64,000 nt of DNA from Paracoccus saliphilus (GTDB lineage: Bacteria; Pseudomonadota; Alphaproteobacteria; Rhodobacterales; Rhodobacteraceae): positions 1,302,001 through 1,366,000 of the forward strand of contig NZ_CP067140.1 of assembly GCF_028553805.1 (NCBI RefSeq), read 5' to 3'. The number at the start of each line of letters is the position of its first letter. The first letter of the stretch is position 1. Positions 44,049-52,472 of this stretch are shown here, piece after piece. The translations under genes and the position numbers were made by a program. The notes below the pieces were generated by a model. It made no database searches and was not told the DNA's origin. It saw only the letters and a program-made list of their open reading frames with translations.

Positions 44049-45071
44049 TTATCCCGCGCAAATCTGTTGCAGGGCCAGCCATTGCTGATCGGTCAGCAGC
44101 GGGTCCGGGGGAGGGGTGTCACGGAACGGATCCGCCTCGATCAGGGCCATGAGCGAGCTTCCGGTGGGATCGAGCGCGCGCGCATAGGGTTCGCTCGATA
44201 TGCCCTTTTCCTCGAAAGCGCCCAACAGTGTTTCGTCGTCCGGGGCGGGGGCGGGTCGCTGGAGAAGCCGTTCGCCATAGCCGCGGAGCGCATCTTCGGG
44301 CAGGGTGCCGAGCGTCAGCAGGCGCAGGACCGCGCCGGTGCCGGCATATTCCAGCGCGTCCAGCAGCAAATCCCGGTCCGAGACGGCCATCTGCGCGGCG
44401 ATCAGGTGGCCCGCGGCGGCTTCGGGGCCGGGGGCGGTGAGCAGCATGTCATTGCCAAGGACATAGATCTGGCCGGGCAGGCGGCGGGCGCCATTGACGG
44501 GCGAGGGGACGACATGGATTTCTGCCCCTTCGGCGATGAGCTTGGGGGCGATCCAGTCAAGCACCGCCCGCCCCGAACTGCGTTCGCAGGTGGTGCCGGT
44601 ACTGCGGGTCATATCGGCCAGAACCGCCTTGCCGATGGCACGGGCCTGCGCCGGAGGGGCGATCTTGGCGGCGTGGCGAGTCATGGCGTCGGGCAGCCAG
44701 ATCACCGCTGCCGCTGCCATGGCCAGTGCCGCGATCAGCATGAGCCCGCCCCTGAGCCGCCCCGGATGGGCGCGGCGCGAGGCGATGGCGCGCTCGACCC
44801 GCTCGATCGCGTCGATCATCAGCGGATCGTCAACTTCCAGCGTTTCGTCGGGTCCGTCTGCGCGGGGACTGTAGATCGCCGGGATCTTGCCGGGGTTGAG
44901 CCGGGTCACGGCGGGTAGAGACCAATGCGACAGTGGCTGGTCGGATTTCGGATCCGAAAGCGTGAGCGTCGCGTCGCCCACCGATACGATCACCTCGCGC
45001 AGCCGCGCCTCGGGCGTTTCGCGCCACGAGCCCTGCGCCTCCAGGCGTTCGAATTCCGTCAGCGCCGTCAT
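44049..45071 (-). CDS. Membrane-anchored M48-like protein with degenerate active site
   Basis: 340-residue protein with one membrane segment at about residues 107-130 (GGLMLIAALAMAAAAVIWLP). The part beyond follows the order of M48 metallopeptidases: VNGARRLPGQIYVLGNDMLL (compare the family NAFALPGG...GLL), then EAAAGHLIAAQMAVSDRDLL, where the zinc-binding HExxH would be. Here it reads HLIAA, so both the glutamate and second histidine are missing. A further LRLLTLGTLPEDALRGYGERLL matches the family tail. It is probably not a peptidase; partner or regulator roles are possible. The N-terminal 90 residues are unassigned. Confidence 0.6.
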   Translation of the reverse strand: MTALTEFERLEAQGSWRETPEARLREVIVSVGDATLTLSDPKSDQPLSHWSLPAVTRLNPGKIPAIYSPRADGPDETLEVDDPLMIDAIERVERAIASRRAHPGRLRGGLMLIAALAMAAAAVIWLPDAMTRHAAKIAPPAQARAIGKAVLADMTRSTGTTCERSSGRAVLDWIAPKLIAEGAEIHVVPSPVNGARRLPGQIYVLGNDMLLTAPGPEAAAGHLIAAQMAVSDRDLLLDALEYAGTGAVLRLLTLGTLPEDALRGYGERLLQRPAPAPDDETLLGAFEEKGISSEPYARALDPTGSSLMALIEADPFRDTPPPDPLLTDQQWLALQQICAG

Positions 45072-45101
45072 GGGGTTGGGTCATGCCTGTTGTTTTCCAC
45101 G

Positions 45102-45129
45102 ACCATAGCGTGGTGGCGGGGCTGGTCAA
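45102..45129 (-). promoter_or_regulatory. Possible promoter for the M48-like gene
   Basis: On the minus strand TTGACC and TATGGT are separated by 16 bp, about 30 bp before the start codon at 45071. Confidence 0.35.
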
Positions 45130-45293
45130 TGCCCGGGATATGCTCGGAAGGGAGGATGGGCGGTATATTCTTGCGAAGAATTTTTCGAGTATATTGCAGT
45201 AATGAGCTGAATATAATTTATTTTATAATTTTATTGGGTTTGACGACCGGCAGGGGTGCCCACCGGTCGCCTGTCGATTTGTGATCCGATGAC

Positions 45294-45311
45294 GGCGCCC
45301 TGTCGGGCGCC
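45294..45311 (-). terminator. Hairpin downstream of rpoH
   Basis: Perfect 7-bp stem GGCGCCC / GGGCGCC with a 4-base loop, 10 bp beyond the rpoH stop on the minus strand. No T-run. A second imperfect GACCGG/CCGGTC pair follows near 45244-45268, then a strongly AT-rich 70 bp (about 45170-45240). Confidence 0.5.
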
Positions 45312-45320
45312 TTGCCATCT

Positions 45321-46229
45321 TCATTCGACCGTTTCAGGCACCCGCATTCCCTTGTCGCGGGCAAGGACACGCATCCGGTCCTGCAGTTTCTCGAAGGCGC
45401 GCACCTCGATCTGGCGAATCCGCTCGCGCGAGACATCGTAGCGACCGGACAGATCCTCCAGCGTCATCGGGTCGTCGCGCAGGCGGCGCTCCATCAGGAT
45501 GTCCTTCTCGCGGTCGTTCAGCACGTCCATCGCCTCGATCAGCATCTGGCGGCGGGTGTCCAGCTCTTCGGATTCGGCATAGGAATCGGCCTGGTTGGCG
45601 TCTTCGTCCTCAAGCCAGTCCTGCCATTGCGCCGTCGAATCCCCCTCGGCCGAGCCGACCGTCGCGTTCAGCGAGGCGTCGCCCCCCGAAAGGCGGCGGT
45701 TCATGTCGGTCACCTCCTTCTCGGTCACGTTCAGATCATTGGCGATCTGGGCGACGTGATCGGGGCGCAGGTCGCCCTCTTCCAGCGCGCCGATGCGGGA
45801 TTTGGCCTTGCGCAGGTTGAAGAACAGCTTTTTCTGCGCGCTGGTCGTGCCCATCTTCACCAATGACCAGGACCGCAGGATATATTCCTGGATCGAGGCG
45901 CGAATCCACCACATCGCATAGGTGGCCAGCCGGAAGCCCTTTTCGGGATCGAAGCGCTTGACCGCCTGCATCAGGCCGACATTCGCCTCGGAAATCACCT
46001 CGGCCTGGGGCAGGCCATAGCCGCGATAGCCCATGGCGATCTTGGCGGCGAGCCGCAGGTGACTGGTCACCAGCCTGTGCGCGGCCTCGGAATCCTCGTG
46101 GTCGGCCCATGCCTTGGCCAGCATGTATTCCTCTTCGGGTTCCAGCAGGGGGAACTTGCGGATCTCCTGAAGATAGCGGTTCAGACCCTGCTCGGGACTG
46201 GGGGCGGGAAGATTGCCATAATTAGCCAT
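45321..46229 (-). CDS. rpoH: RNA polymerase heat-shock sigma factor RpoH (sigma-32)
   Basis: 302-residue sigma-32. Region 1.2/2.1 QGLNRYLQEIRKFPLLEPEEE (about residue 14), region 2.4 ATYAMWWIRASIQEYILRSW (about 98-117), and the RpoH box just after it (SLVKMGTTSAQKKLFFNLRKAK), which is the hallmark distinguishing it from other sigmas. Region 4 is [19 protein letters not shown] (about 260-278). Start 46229 (MANYGNLPAPSP) with AAAGG upstream. Alphaproteobacteria often have two RpoH copies; only one is here. Confidence 0.97.
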   Translation of the reverse strand: MANYGNLPAPSPEQGLNRYLQEIRKFPLLEPEEEYMLAKAWADHEDSEAAHRLVTSHLRLAAKIAMGYRGYGLPQAEVISEANVGLMQAVKRFDPEKGFRLATYAMWWIRASIQEYILRSWSLVKMGTTSAQKKLFFNLRKAKSRIGALEEGDLRPDHVAQIANDLNVTEKEVTDMNRRLSGGDASLNATVGSAEGDSTAQWQDWLEDEDANQADSYAESEELDTRRQMLIEAMDVLNDREKDILMERRLRDDPMTLEDLSGRYDVSRERIRQIEVRAFEKLQDRMRVLARDKGMRVPETVE

Positions 46230-46360
46230 ATCGGTGGCCTTTCGCAGAGATAAAGATAACGCAGACGAGGCGGTCACGGTTCCGCGACGAGAGATTGCGC
46301 TTGCCCTTCGTGGGGCAGGTTGGGGCTTGAAATTACTCTGGCTGGATTTTGCGGAATGGT

Positions 46361-46381
46361 AACGTGGGAACGGTTCACGTT
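46361..46381. promoter_or_regulatory. Palindrome between rluD and rpoH
   Basis: AACGTG-N9-CACGTT, perfect 6-base arms, five bases beyond the rluD stop and about 135 bp before the rpoH start. It could be an operator for rpoH or a weak end-of-gene hairpin. Confidence 0.35.
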
Positions 46382-46385
46382 CATG

Positions 46386-47411
46386 TCAAGTCTTCGCGAT
46401 CCGCAACGCTTCCAGCAGGGATTTCATGTCGGCGGGGAGCGGACTGTCGAATTCCATCATAACACCGCTGACCGGATGTTCAAAGCCCAGATGCGCGGCA
46501 TGCAGCGCCTGCCGGGGGAATGCCGTCGCCGCATGGGCCGCCTCGCCAAGCGCCTTTGCCGATGCCCGCCGCGCCCCACCATAAACCGGATCGCCGATCA
46601 GGCCCAGCCCTGCATGGGCCATATGCACGCGGATTTGATGGGTTCGCCCGGTCTCCAGCCGGCATTCGACCAGCATGGCCGAGGCAGGGCGTCCAAAGCT
46701 CTCAACCATCCGCGCCCGTGTCACCGCATGTCGGCCCCTGTCGAAATAGACCGCCTGTTTCTGCCGGTCGCTGGCATGGCGGGTCAGGCGCGAGGTGATC
46801 TTCAGCACGCCGCCATCCTCGAAGCTGACACCGGGGGTTCCGCGCAGCCGCGGATCGGCGGCATCGATCACCCCATGCGCCAGCGCCAGATAGCGGCGCT
46901 GCGCGCTATGCGCCTCGAACTGCGCGGCAAGCCCGTGATGGGCGCGGTCGGATTTCGCTACGACCAGAAGGCCCGAGGTATCCTTGTCGATCCGGTGCAC
47001 GATGCCGGGGCGCCGTTCGCCCCCGATCCCCGAGAGCGTCTCGCCGCAATGCGCCAGCAGCGCGTTGACCAGCGTGCCCGAGGGCGATCCCGGCGCGGGA
47101 TGGACGACCATCCCGGCGGGCTTGTCGATCACGATCAGGTCGCCATCCTCATGGGCGATATTCAGCGGAATCGCCTCGGGTCGGGTCTCGACCGGTTCCG
47201 GCTCGGGCAGGGTGATGAGATATTCCTGCCCCTCGGCCACTTTCGCCTTGCCGTCCCGCGCCACGCCACCGGGCCCGCTGACCGCGCCATCGGCGATCAG
47301 CCGGGCAAGCCGGGACCGCGACAGCGCCGCTTCCTCTGGCACTGCCAGCGCAAGGGCCTTATCAAGCCGTTCAGGCGGATTGGCCGGGATGGTGATGACA
47401 AGGTTCGACAT
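46386..47411 (-). CDS. rluD: 23S rRNA pseudouridine synthase RluD family
   Basis: 341-residue RluA/RluD-type pseudouridine synthase. An S4-like N-terminal RNA-binding part (RLDKALALAVPEEAALSRSRLARLI, residues 14-38) is followed by the catalytic domain with the aspartate in GIVHRIDKDTSGLLVVAKS (about 137-155) and the LETGRTHQIRVHMAHAGLGL motif (about 245-264). Start 47411 lies in a CATG that also supplies the start codon of the opposite-strand gene at 47410. Length and domain order favour RluD over RluA or RluC. Confidence 0.92.
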   Translation of the reverse strand: MSNLVITIPANPPERLDKALALAVPEEAALSRSRLARLIADGAVSGPGGVARDGKAKVAEGQEYLITLPEPEPVETRPEAIPLNIAHEDGDLIVIDKPAGMVVHPAPGSPSGTLVNALLAHCGETLSGIGGERRPGIVHRIDKDTSGLLVVAKSDRAHHGLAAQFEAHSAQRRYLALAHGVIDAADPRLRGTPGVSFEDGGVLKITSRLTRHASDRQKQAVYFDRGRHAVTRARMVESFGRPASAMLVECRLETGRTHQIRVHMAHAGLGLIGDPVYGGARRASAKALGEAAHAATAFPRQALHAAHLGFEHPVSGVMMEFDSPLPADMKSLLEALRIAKT

Positions 47412-47718
47412 GAGCGATGATGATAGCGACTGGAAAGAGGCAGCGAAAGCGGTTCCCGAACTGCGCTTCCTGAAAACGCTGGTTACCGGGCTGACGCTGG
47501 TGATGGGATTGGGGATGGTGGCGATCGTCGTGCTGCTATGGACCCGGCTCGGCCAGCCGATGCTGCCGGAACTGCCCGACAGCATAGCCCTGCCCGAAGG
47601 CGCGACGGCCGAGGCCGTCACCTTCGCCCGCGACTGGATCGTGGTGGTCACGGATGGCGGAGAGATACTGCTCTACACCCGGGAGGGTAGCCTGAAGGAT
47701 CGGATTCAGTCGCCCTGA
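47410..47718 (+). CDS. Small single-pass membrane protein (DUF6476-like)
   Basis: 102-residue protein with an acidic N-terminus MSDDDSDWKEAAKAVPELRF, one membrane segment at about residues 25-50 (TLVTGLTLVMGLGMVAIVVLL), and a short C-terminal domain ending GGEILLYTREGSLKDRIQ. It resembles the DUF6476 proteins that sit beside rluD in Rhodobacterales. Its start codon shares CATG with the rluD start, and its 3' end overlaps the opposite ubiK by 13 bp. Function unknown. Confidence 0.7.
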   Translation: MSDDDSDWKEAAKAVPELRFLKTLVTGLTLVMGLGMVAIVVLLWTRLGQPMLPELPDSIALPEGATAEAVTFARDWIVVVTDGGEILLYTREGSLKDRIQSP

Positions 47719-47957
47719 CGCCCGGCCTCGAGCGCGTCCAGCCTGGCCTTCAGCTCGGCATTCTCGGTGCGGGCCTTGATGGCCATCTCGCGGACGGCGT
47801 CGAATTCCTCGCGGGTCACGAAGTCGCGATCCGCCAGCCAGCGGTCAACCCAGCCTTTCATCGCCGTCTCGGCCTCGGTCTTGGCGCCCTGGGCCACACC
47901 CATCGCATTTGTCATCAATTGCGAGACATCGTCGAAAAACTTGTTCTGTGTCGCCAT
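47706..47957 (-). CDS. ubiK: UbiK-like accessory factor (BMFP/YqiC family)
   Basis: 83-residue protein: an N-terminal amphipathic helix (NKFFDDVSQLMTNAMGVAQG) and a C-terminal coiled coil (FVTREEFDAVREMAIKARTE, then ELKARLDALE), the layout of the membrane-fusogenic BMFP/YqiC family. UbiK supports ubiquinone synthesis by binding UbiJ and lipids in gammaproteobacteria; in alphaproteobacteria the role is assumed. Divergent from lgt with 117 bp between starts. Confidence 0.85.
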   Translation of the reverse strand: MATQNKFFDDVSQLMTNAMGVAQGAKTEAETAMKGWVDRWLADRDFVTREEFDAVREMAIKARTENAELKARLDALEAGRQGD

Positions 47958-48074
47958 TTAGCCTGATCCCTTGCTTTGCTTGCCCCCTATATGGGCCGCG
48001 CCGCGCCGGGGTTCAATATTGACACCGCCGGGCGCGGCGCTAGCGTGCGCCTCGACAACCGGCCCAGAGGCAGC

Positions 48075-48962
48075 ATGATCCCCTTTCCCGATATATCGCC
48101 CGAGATTTTCACCATCCAGATCGGAGGGTTTTCGCTGAGTTTGCGCTGGTACGCGCTGGCCTATCTGGCCGGGTTGCTGATCGGCTGGCGGATCATGGTT
48201 CGGATGATGCGGGGCGACGCCATCTGGGGCGACAAGGCGCCGATGGAGGGCGAGGCCGTCGATGACCTGCTGACCTGGGTGATCCTCGGGGTGATTCTCG
48301 GCGGGCGATTGGGCTTCGTGCTGTTCTATGAGCCGGGCTATTACCTCGCCAATCCCGCCGAGATCGCAAAGGTCTGGCAGGGCGGGATGAGCTTTCACGG
48401 CGGTTTTGCCGGGGTGATCGTGGCGGCATGGCTGTTCTGCCGGTCGCGCGGGATTCCCCCGCTTCGCCTGGCCGATGCGATGGCGGTGGTCGCGCCCATC
48501 GGGCTGTTCTTTGGCCGTATCGCCAATTTCATCAATGCCGAGCTGTGGGGCCGTCCGACCGATCTGCCCTGGGGGGTGATCTTCCCCGGCGAGGCCGCGC
48601 AATCCTGCCCCGGTATCGAGGGGCTTTGCGCTCGCCATCCAAGCCAGCTCTACGAGGCGGGGCTTGAAGGGCTGCTTCTGGGGCTGATTCTTTGGGCCGT
48701 GGTGCGGGCCAAAGGACTGCACCGTCCCGGGCTCGCATTCGGGATTTTCCTTTCCGGATACGGGCTTGCACGCATATTCGTGGAATTGTTCCGACTTGCT
48801 GATGCGCAGTTCATCACCCCCGACAACCCGCTTGGCCATGTCATCGGCGGGCCGGTGATCGGGCTGACCATGGGACAGGTTCTGTCACTGCCGATGCTGT
48901 TGGTCGGGCTGTTCTTTATCCTTCGCGCATGGCGCCGTGCCCCGGTCGCCACCGCTGCATGA
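48075..48962 (+). CDS. lgt: Prolipoprotein diacylglyceryl transferase
   Basis: 295-residue inner-membrane enzyme adding diacylglycerol to the lipobox cysteine of prolipoproteins. Seven-helix pattern with the family motifs [15 protein letters not shown] (about 22-36), [11 protein letters not shown] (about 108-118), the Lgt signature [21 protein letters not shown] (about 148-168) and [14 protein letters not shown] (about 190). Start 48075 gives [12 protein letters not shown]. Overlaps the methyltransferase gene by 4 bases. Confidence 0.96.
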   Translation: MIPFPDISPEIFTIQIGGFSLSLRWYALAYLAGLLIGWRIMVRMMRGDAIWGDKAPMEGEAVDDLLTWVILGVILGGRLGFVLFYEPGYYLANPAEIAKVWQGGMSFHGGFAGVIVAAWLFCRSRGIPPLRLADAMAVVAPIGLFFGRIANFINAELWGRPTDLPWGVIFPGEAAQSCPGIEGLCARHPSQLYEAGLEGLLLGLILWAVVRAKGLHRPGLAFGIFLSGYGLARIFVELFRLADAQFITPDNPLGHVIGGPVIGLTMGQVLSLPMLLVGLFFILRAWRRAPVATAA

Positions 48963-50017
48963 CCCCGCTAGCCGAGATCATCGCGCAGCGCATCCGGGCC
49001 ACCGGGCCGATCACGCTGGCTGATTACATGGAGCTTTGCCTGCTCCATCCCCGCTATGGTTACTACGCTACCCGCGATCCTTTCGGACAGGCCGGGGATT
49101 TCACTACCGCGCCGGAAATCTCGCAGATTTTCGGAGAGTTATGCGGTCTTGCTCTTGCACAAACCTGGATGGATCAGGGCCGCCCTGCGCCCTTCACGCT
49201 GGCCGAGCCGGGGCCGGGGCGCGGCACGCTGATGGCGGATATGCTGCGGGCCATGCGGGCCGTGCCGGGGATGTTCAAAGCCGCCGATGTCACGCTGATC
49301 GAGGCTTCACCGCATCTGCGCGGCGTGCAGAGTGAGAATCTTGGCGATGTCCGGCATCTCGACGGGATCGAGGAATTGCCGGATAAGCCCCTGTTCATGA
49401 TGGCAAACGAGTTTTTCGATGCTTTACCGGTCCGGCAGTTCCAGCGGGTCGAGGAAGGTTGGGCCGAGCGCGTCGTCGGTCTGGACAAGGACGGGTTGCG
49501 TATGGGACTGGCCCCGCCGGTCGATCTGCCGCGCGCGGGGCGGATCGGCGATATCGTCGAGGATTGCTCTGCCGCTGTCGCCATCATCGAGGCGATAGCG
49601 GGGCGGATCGCGGCGCGTGGCGGGGCGGCGATCATCGTCGATTACGGCGGCTGGAACGGTTATGGCGACACCTTTCAGGCGCTGCGTGCGCATGCGCCCG
49701 AGGACCCGTTGGCCCATCCCGGCGAGGCCGATCTTACCGCGCATGTCGATTTCGCGCCTTTGGCCGCCGCCGCGATCCGGGCCGGGGCAGAGGTGTCGCG
49801 GCCGCTGCATCAGGGCGATTGGCTGTTGTCGCTTGGGGCCGAGGCACGGGCACGGCGGCTGGCGGATGCCGGCGACGCGGGCGCGATGGATGCGCTTCGG
49901 CGCTTGACCCGCCCGGATGAAATGGGTCACCTGTTCAAGGCGATGGCCATCTGGCCGAAAGGGGCGCTGCCGGTGCCCGGATTTGACGCGCTGAGGCATC
50001 ATGCAGACGACGCTTGA
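48959..50017 (+). CDS. SAM-dependent methyltransferase, MidA/NDUFAF7 family
   Basis: 352-residue class I methyltransferase of COG1565, whose mitochondrial member NDUFAF7 dimethylates an arginine of complex I subunit NDUFS2. Features: [41 protein letters not shown] (residues 21-61, with the SAM-fold start), [32 protein letters not shown] (about 141-156) and LSWL-like [12 protein letters not shown] complex I role is plausible since Paracoccus-type complex I is mitochondrion-like, but unproven. Overlaps lgt by 4 bases and the next gene by 17. Confidence 0.88.
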   Translation: MTPLAEIIAQRIRATGPITLADYMELCLLHPRYGYYATRDPFGQAGDFTTAPEISQIFGELCGLALAQTWMDQGRPAPFTLAEPGPGRGTLMADMLRAMRAVPGMFKAADVTLIEASPHLRGVQSENLGDVRHLDGIEELPDKPLFMMANEFFDALPVRQFQRVEEGWAERVVGLDKDGLRMGLAPPVDLPRAGRIGDIVEDCSAAVAIIEAIAGRIAARGGAAIIVDYGGWNGYGDTFQALRAHAPEDPLAHPGEADLTAHVDFAPLAAAAIRAGAEVSRPLHQGDWLLSLGAEARARRLADAGDAGAMDALRRLTRPDEMGHLFKAMAIWPKGALPVPGFDALRHHADDA

Positions 50018-50765
50018 GATCCTGACAAACCCGTTGCTTGCCGATGTAAGGCACGGTTTTTTCACGCGAAAGGGCGGGGCTTCCTCGGGGCTTTTCGCGG
50101 GGCTGAATTGTGGACGCGGCAGCAGCGATCAAGGCGACATGGTCTCGCTGAACCGGGCAAGAGTCGCCGAGGCGATGGGCGTGCCGGCGAATGGGCTGGC
50201 CACGGTCAAGCAGGTGCATTCGGCGGATGTGGTCACACTGAACGACGGCGATGACTTGGAAAAGATCAGCGAAATCAAGGCGGATGGGCTGGTCACCATG
50301 CGGCGTGGCGTGGCGCTTGCGGTGTTGACCGCGGATTGCCAGCCGATCCTTCTGGCCGATGCGGAGGCCGGAATCGTCGGGGCATGTCACGCGGGATGGC
50401 GTGGCGCACTGGGCGGCATCATCGAGGCGACGGTCGAGGCGATGCGGGCGCTTGGGGCACAGGACATCCGGGCAGTGATCGGGCCGACGATCAGCCAGCG
50501 CGCCTACGAAGTCGGCGAGGATTTCATGGAGGACTTCCTTCTCGAAGATCCTGATCATACGAGGTTTTTCAGCGGTGGCCCGAATGGCCACCCGATGTTC
50601 GATCTGCCGTCTTTCGGCCTGTCGCGGCTGCGTGGGGCGGGCGTCGAGGCGGAATGGTCCGGGCATTGCACCTATTCCGATCCCGAGCGTTTCTTCAGCT
50701 ATCGCCGCTCCACGCATGAGGGGCAGGTGGATTACGGACGGTTGATCTCGGTCATCACGCTATAA
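50001..50765 (+). CDS. pgeF: Polyphenol oxidase / purine nucleoside phosphorylase family protein (YfiH/PgeF-like)
   Basis: 254-residue member of the YfiH/LACC1 family, described both as a multicopper-oxidase-like protein and as a peptidoglycan editing factor with purine nucleoside phosphorylase activity. Zinc/copper-site motifs: GFFTRKGGASSGLFAGLNCG (about 14-33), VKQVHSADVV (about 70, His), LTADCQPILLAD (about 110, Cys) and GACHAGWRGALGG (about 127, His). Last gene of the lgt run; the gap after it holds composite repeat A2. Confidence 0.9.
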   Translation: MQTTLEILTNPLLADVRHGFFTRKGGASSGLFAGLNCGRGSSDQGDMVSLNRARVAEAMGVPANGLATVKQVHSADVVTLNDGDDLEKISEIKADGLVTMRRGVALAVLTADCQPILLADAEAGIVGACHAGWRGALGGIIEATVEAMRALGAQDIRAVIGPTISQRAYEVGEDFMEDFLLEDPDHTRFFSGGPNGHPMFDLPSFGLSRLRGAGVEAEWSGHCTYSDPERFFSYRRSTHEGQVDYGRLISVITL

Positions 50766-50820
50766 GTTGCAACGCCTGCGTGCGCTGCATCTGTCACCCC
50801 ACGCAACGCGGATGCGTTTC

Positions 50821-50841
50821 ACCCAACAAATGCTGGGTTTT
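50821..50841 (+). terminator. Hairpin plus T-run after pgeF, part of repeat A2
   Basis: 5-bp stem ACCCA / TGGGT with an 8-base loop, then TTTTCG. Same position in the repeat as the stronger hairpin at 42296. Confidence 0.5.
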
Positions 50842-50844
50842 CGT

Positions 50845-50899
50845 CTGCACAACCCGTGCACCGCGCGTGCACAACCTGTACACAGGGCGTACACAGGGC
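50845..50899. repeat. 11-bp phased array, five units
   Basis: Units start at 50845 (CTGCACA), 50856 (GTGCACC), 50867 (GTGCACA), 50878 (GTACACA) and 50889 (GTACACA), each exactly 11 bp apart. Spacer bases are mostly ACC, GCGC or GGGC. Confidence 0.7.
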
Positions 50900-51043
50900 T
50901 ACGAAACTTGGCGATGGGTTCGACGGTGATTTCGCGTATCAAGGCGCGGGGACAGATTCCATTCGCTGGATGATCTTTCTGATATGCGGCTAATTGCTTT
51001 CCTATCGGAATGGATGATCGCGCAGGCAAAACCTGAACCCGCT

Positions 51044-51150
51044 TCCTCTTCTTCTTTGGGAAAAATACCTCGGGATCGCCGGTTGGTGCGCCACTGGTTC
51101 GAGAGACCTGCCGGCGACGGGGCGGAGCCCCCGGCCATCGCGGGACGCAA
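51044..51150 (+). repeat. Interspersed repeat, long form (copy 5)
   Basis: Starts CTTCCTCTTCTTCTTTGGG and AAAAATACCTCGGG, a degenerate head, then the GCCACTGGTTCGAGAGACC to GCGGGACGCAA block nearly identical to 24171-24231. It ends 17 bp before the tyrS stop. Confidence 0.7.
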
Positions 51151-51167
51151 CAATCAGCTGCTTCCGG

Positions 51168-52415
51168 TCAGCCGACCCGCACCATCCGGTGTTTCTTCTT
51201 GCCGACCGATACCTTCAGCCCATCGCCGATCAACGCCGCATCGACCGGTAGTTGCGGATCGTTCACGGCGTCGTTGTTCAAGCGCAAGCCGCCCTCGGCG
51301 ATCAGGCGCTTGGCCTCCTTGCCGCTGGCGGTGATGCCGGTCTGGACCAGCATCTGCACCACCGTCAGCCCGTCGCTCAGCGCATTCGACGGCAGCAGGG
51401 CCACCTCCAGGTCGCCGCCTGCGCCGCCTTGCTCGAACACTTCGCGCGCGGTCGCTTCGGCGCTTGCCGCGGCCTCGGCGCCATGCAGCAGGGTGGTCAC
51501 CTCGTTGGCCAGCCGCACTTTCGCCTCGTTGATCTCGGATCCCTCCAGCGCGCCCATCCGTTCGCATTCGGCGACCGGCAACTCGGTGTAGAGCTTCAGG
51601 AAGCGGCCCACATCGGCATCGGTGGTATTGCGCCAGAACTGCCAGAAATCATAGGCCGACAGCATCTCGCCGTTCAGCCAGACCGCGCCGCCCTGCGATT
51701 TGCCCATCTTGCGCCCGTCGCTGGTGGTCAGCAAGGGCGAGGTCAGCCCCCAGATGGTCGCATCATCGACACGACGGGTCAGGTCGATCCCGTTGACGAT
51801 ATTGCCCCATTGATCCGAGCCGCCCATCTGCAGGCTGCAATCGTAACGCCGATGCAGCTCGAGGAAATCATAGGCCTGCAGGATCATGTAGTTGAATTCG
51901 AGGAAGGACAGCGATTGCTCGCGATCCAGCCGCGATTTCACCGATTCGAAGGACAGCATCCGGTTGACGCTGAAATGCCGGCCGATATCGCGCAGGAATT
52001 CCAGGTAGTTCAGCCCGTCGAGCCATTCGGCATTGTTCAGCATCATCGCGCCGCCATCCTCGCGGTAATCGAGATAGCGGGCAAAGACCTTCTGCATTCC
52101 GTCGATATTGGCCTGGATCGCGGCTTGGTCCAGAAGCGGACGCTCGTCGGAGCGGAAGGAGGGATCGCCGACCTTGGTCGTTCCGCCGCCCATCAGCGTG
52201 ATCGGGCGGTTGCCGGTCTTCTGGAACCAGCGCAGCATCATCACGTTCAGCAGATGCCCGACATGCAGGCTGGCCGCCGTCGCGTCATAGCCGATATAGG
52301 CGGTGACCGACCCGGCCAGCAGTGCCTTGTCCAGCCCTTCGTAATCCGTGCAATCGGCCAGATAGCCGCGCTCGAGCATGATTTGCAGGAAATCGGATTT
52401 CGGCTGGTAGGTCAT
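51168..52415 (-). CDS. tyrS: Tyrosyl-tRNA synthetase
   Basis: 415-residue class I aminoacyl-tRNA synthetase. HIGH-like motif in [15 protein letters not shown] (about residue 45-59), tyrosine-binding YIGYDATA and [23 protein letters not shown]-like [16 protein letters not shown] (about 229-244), and a C-terminal S4 domain ([21 protein letters not shown]). Start at 52415 ([13 protein letters not shown]); the frame continues upstream antisense to anmK. Divergent from anmK with 57 bp between. Confidence 0.97.
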   Translation of the reverse strand: MTYQPKSDFLQIMLERGYLADCTDYEGLDKALLAGSVTAYIGYDATAASLHVGHLLNVMMLRWFQKTGNRPITLMGGGTTKVGDPSFRSDERPLLDQAAIQANIDGMQKVFARYLDYREDGGAMMLNNAEWLDGLNYLEFLRDIGRHFSVNRMLSFESVKSRLDREQSLSFLEFNYMILQAYDFLELHRRYDCSLQMGGSDQWGNIVNGIDLTRRVDDATIWGLTSPLLTTSDGRKMGKSQGGAVWLNGEMLSAYDFWQFWRNTTDADVGRFLKLYTELPVAECERMGALEGSEINEAKVRLANEVTTLLHGAEAAASAEATAREVFEQGGAGGDLEVALLPSNALSDGLTVVQMLVQTGITASGKEAKRLIAEGGLRLNNDAVNDPQLPVDAALIGDGLKVSVGKKKHRMVRVG

Positions 52416-52472
52416 GGGCTGTTTCCTCTTGTGCGGGGCGGATATACCGGCTGAGAAGGCAAAGGAAAAGGC

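Larger units (their letters stand above)
50768..51043 (+). repeat. Composite intergenic repeat, copy A2
   Basis: Homologous to 42246-42524 over its whole length, with the same order of words and diverged bases between them. It begins two bases after the pgeF stop and joins the interspersed repeat at 51044, filling the convergent gap between pgeF and tyrS. Confidence 0.7.

Noticed and set aside
42480..44918. Plus-strand frame of about 810 codons across the amidase and M48-like genes
   Set aside because: Antisense to two genes with clear domain patterns; begins within a repeat.
50845..50899. CRISPR array or plasmid-type iteron origin
   Set aside because: Units are only 11 bp with 4-bp spacers, so not CRISPR. 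No replication initiator gene or AT-rich unwinding region is near, so an origin is unsupported.
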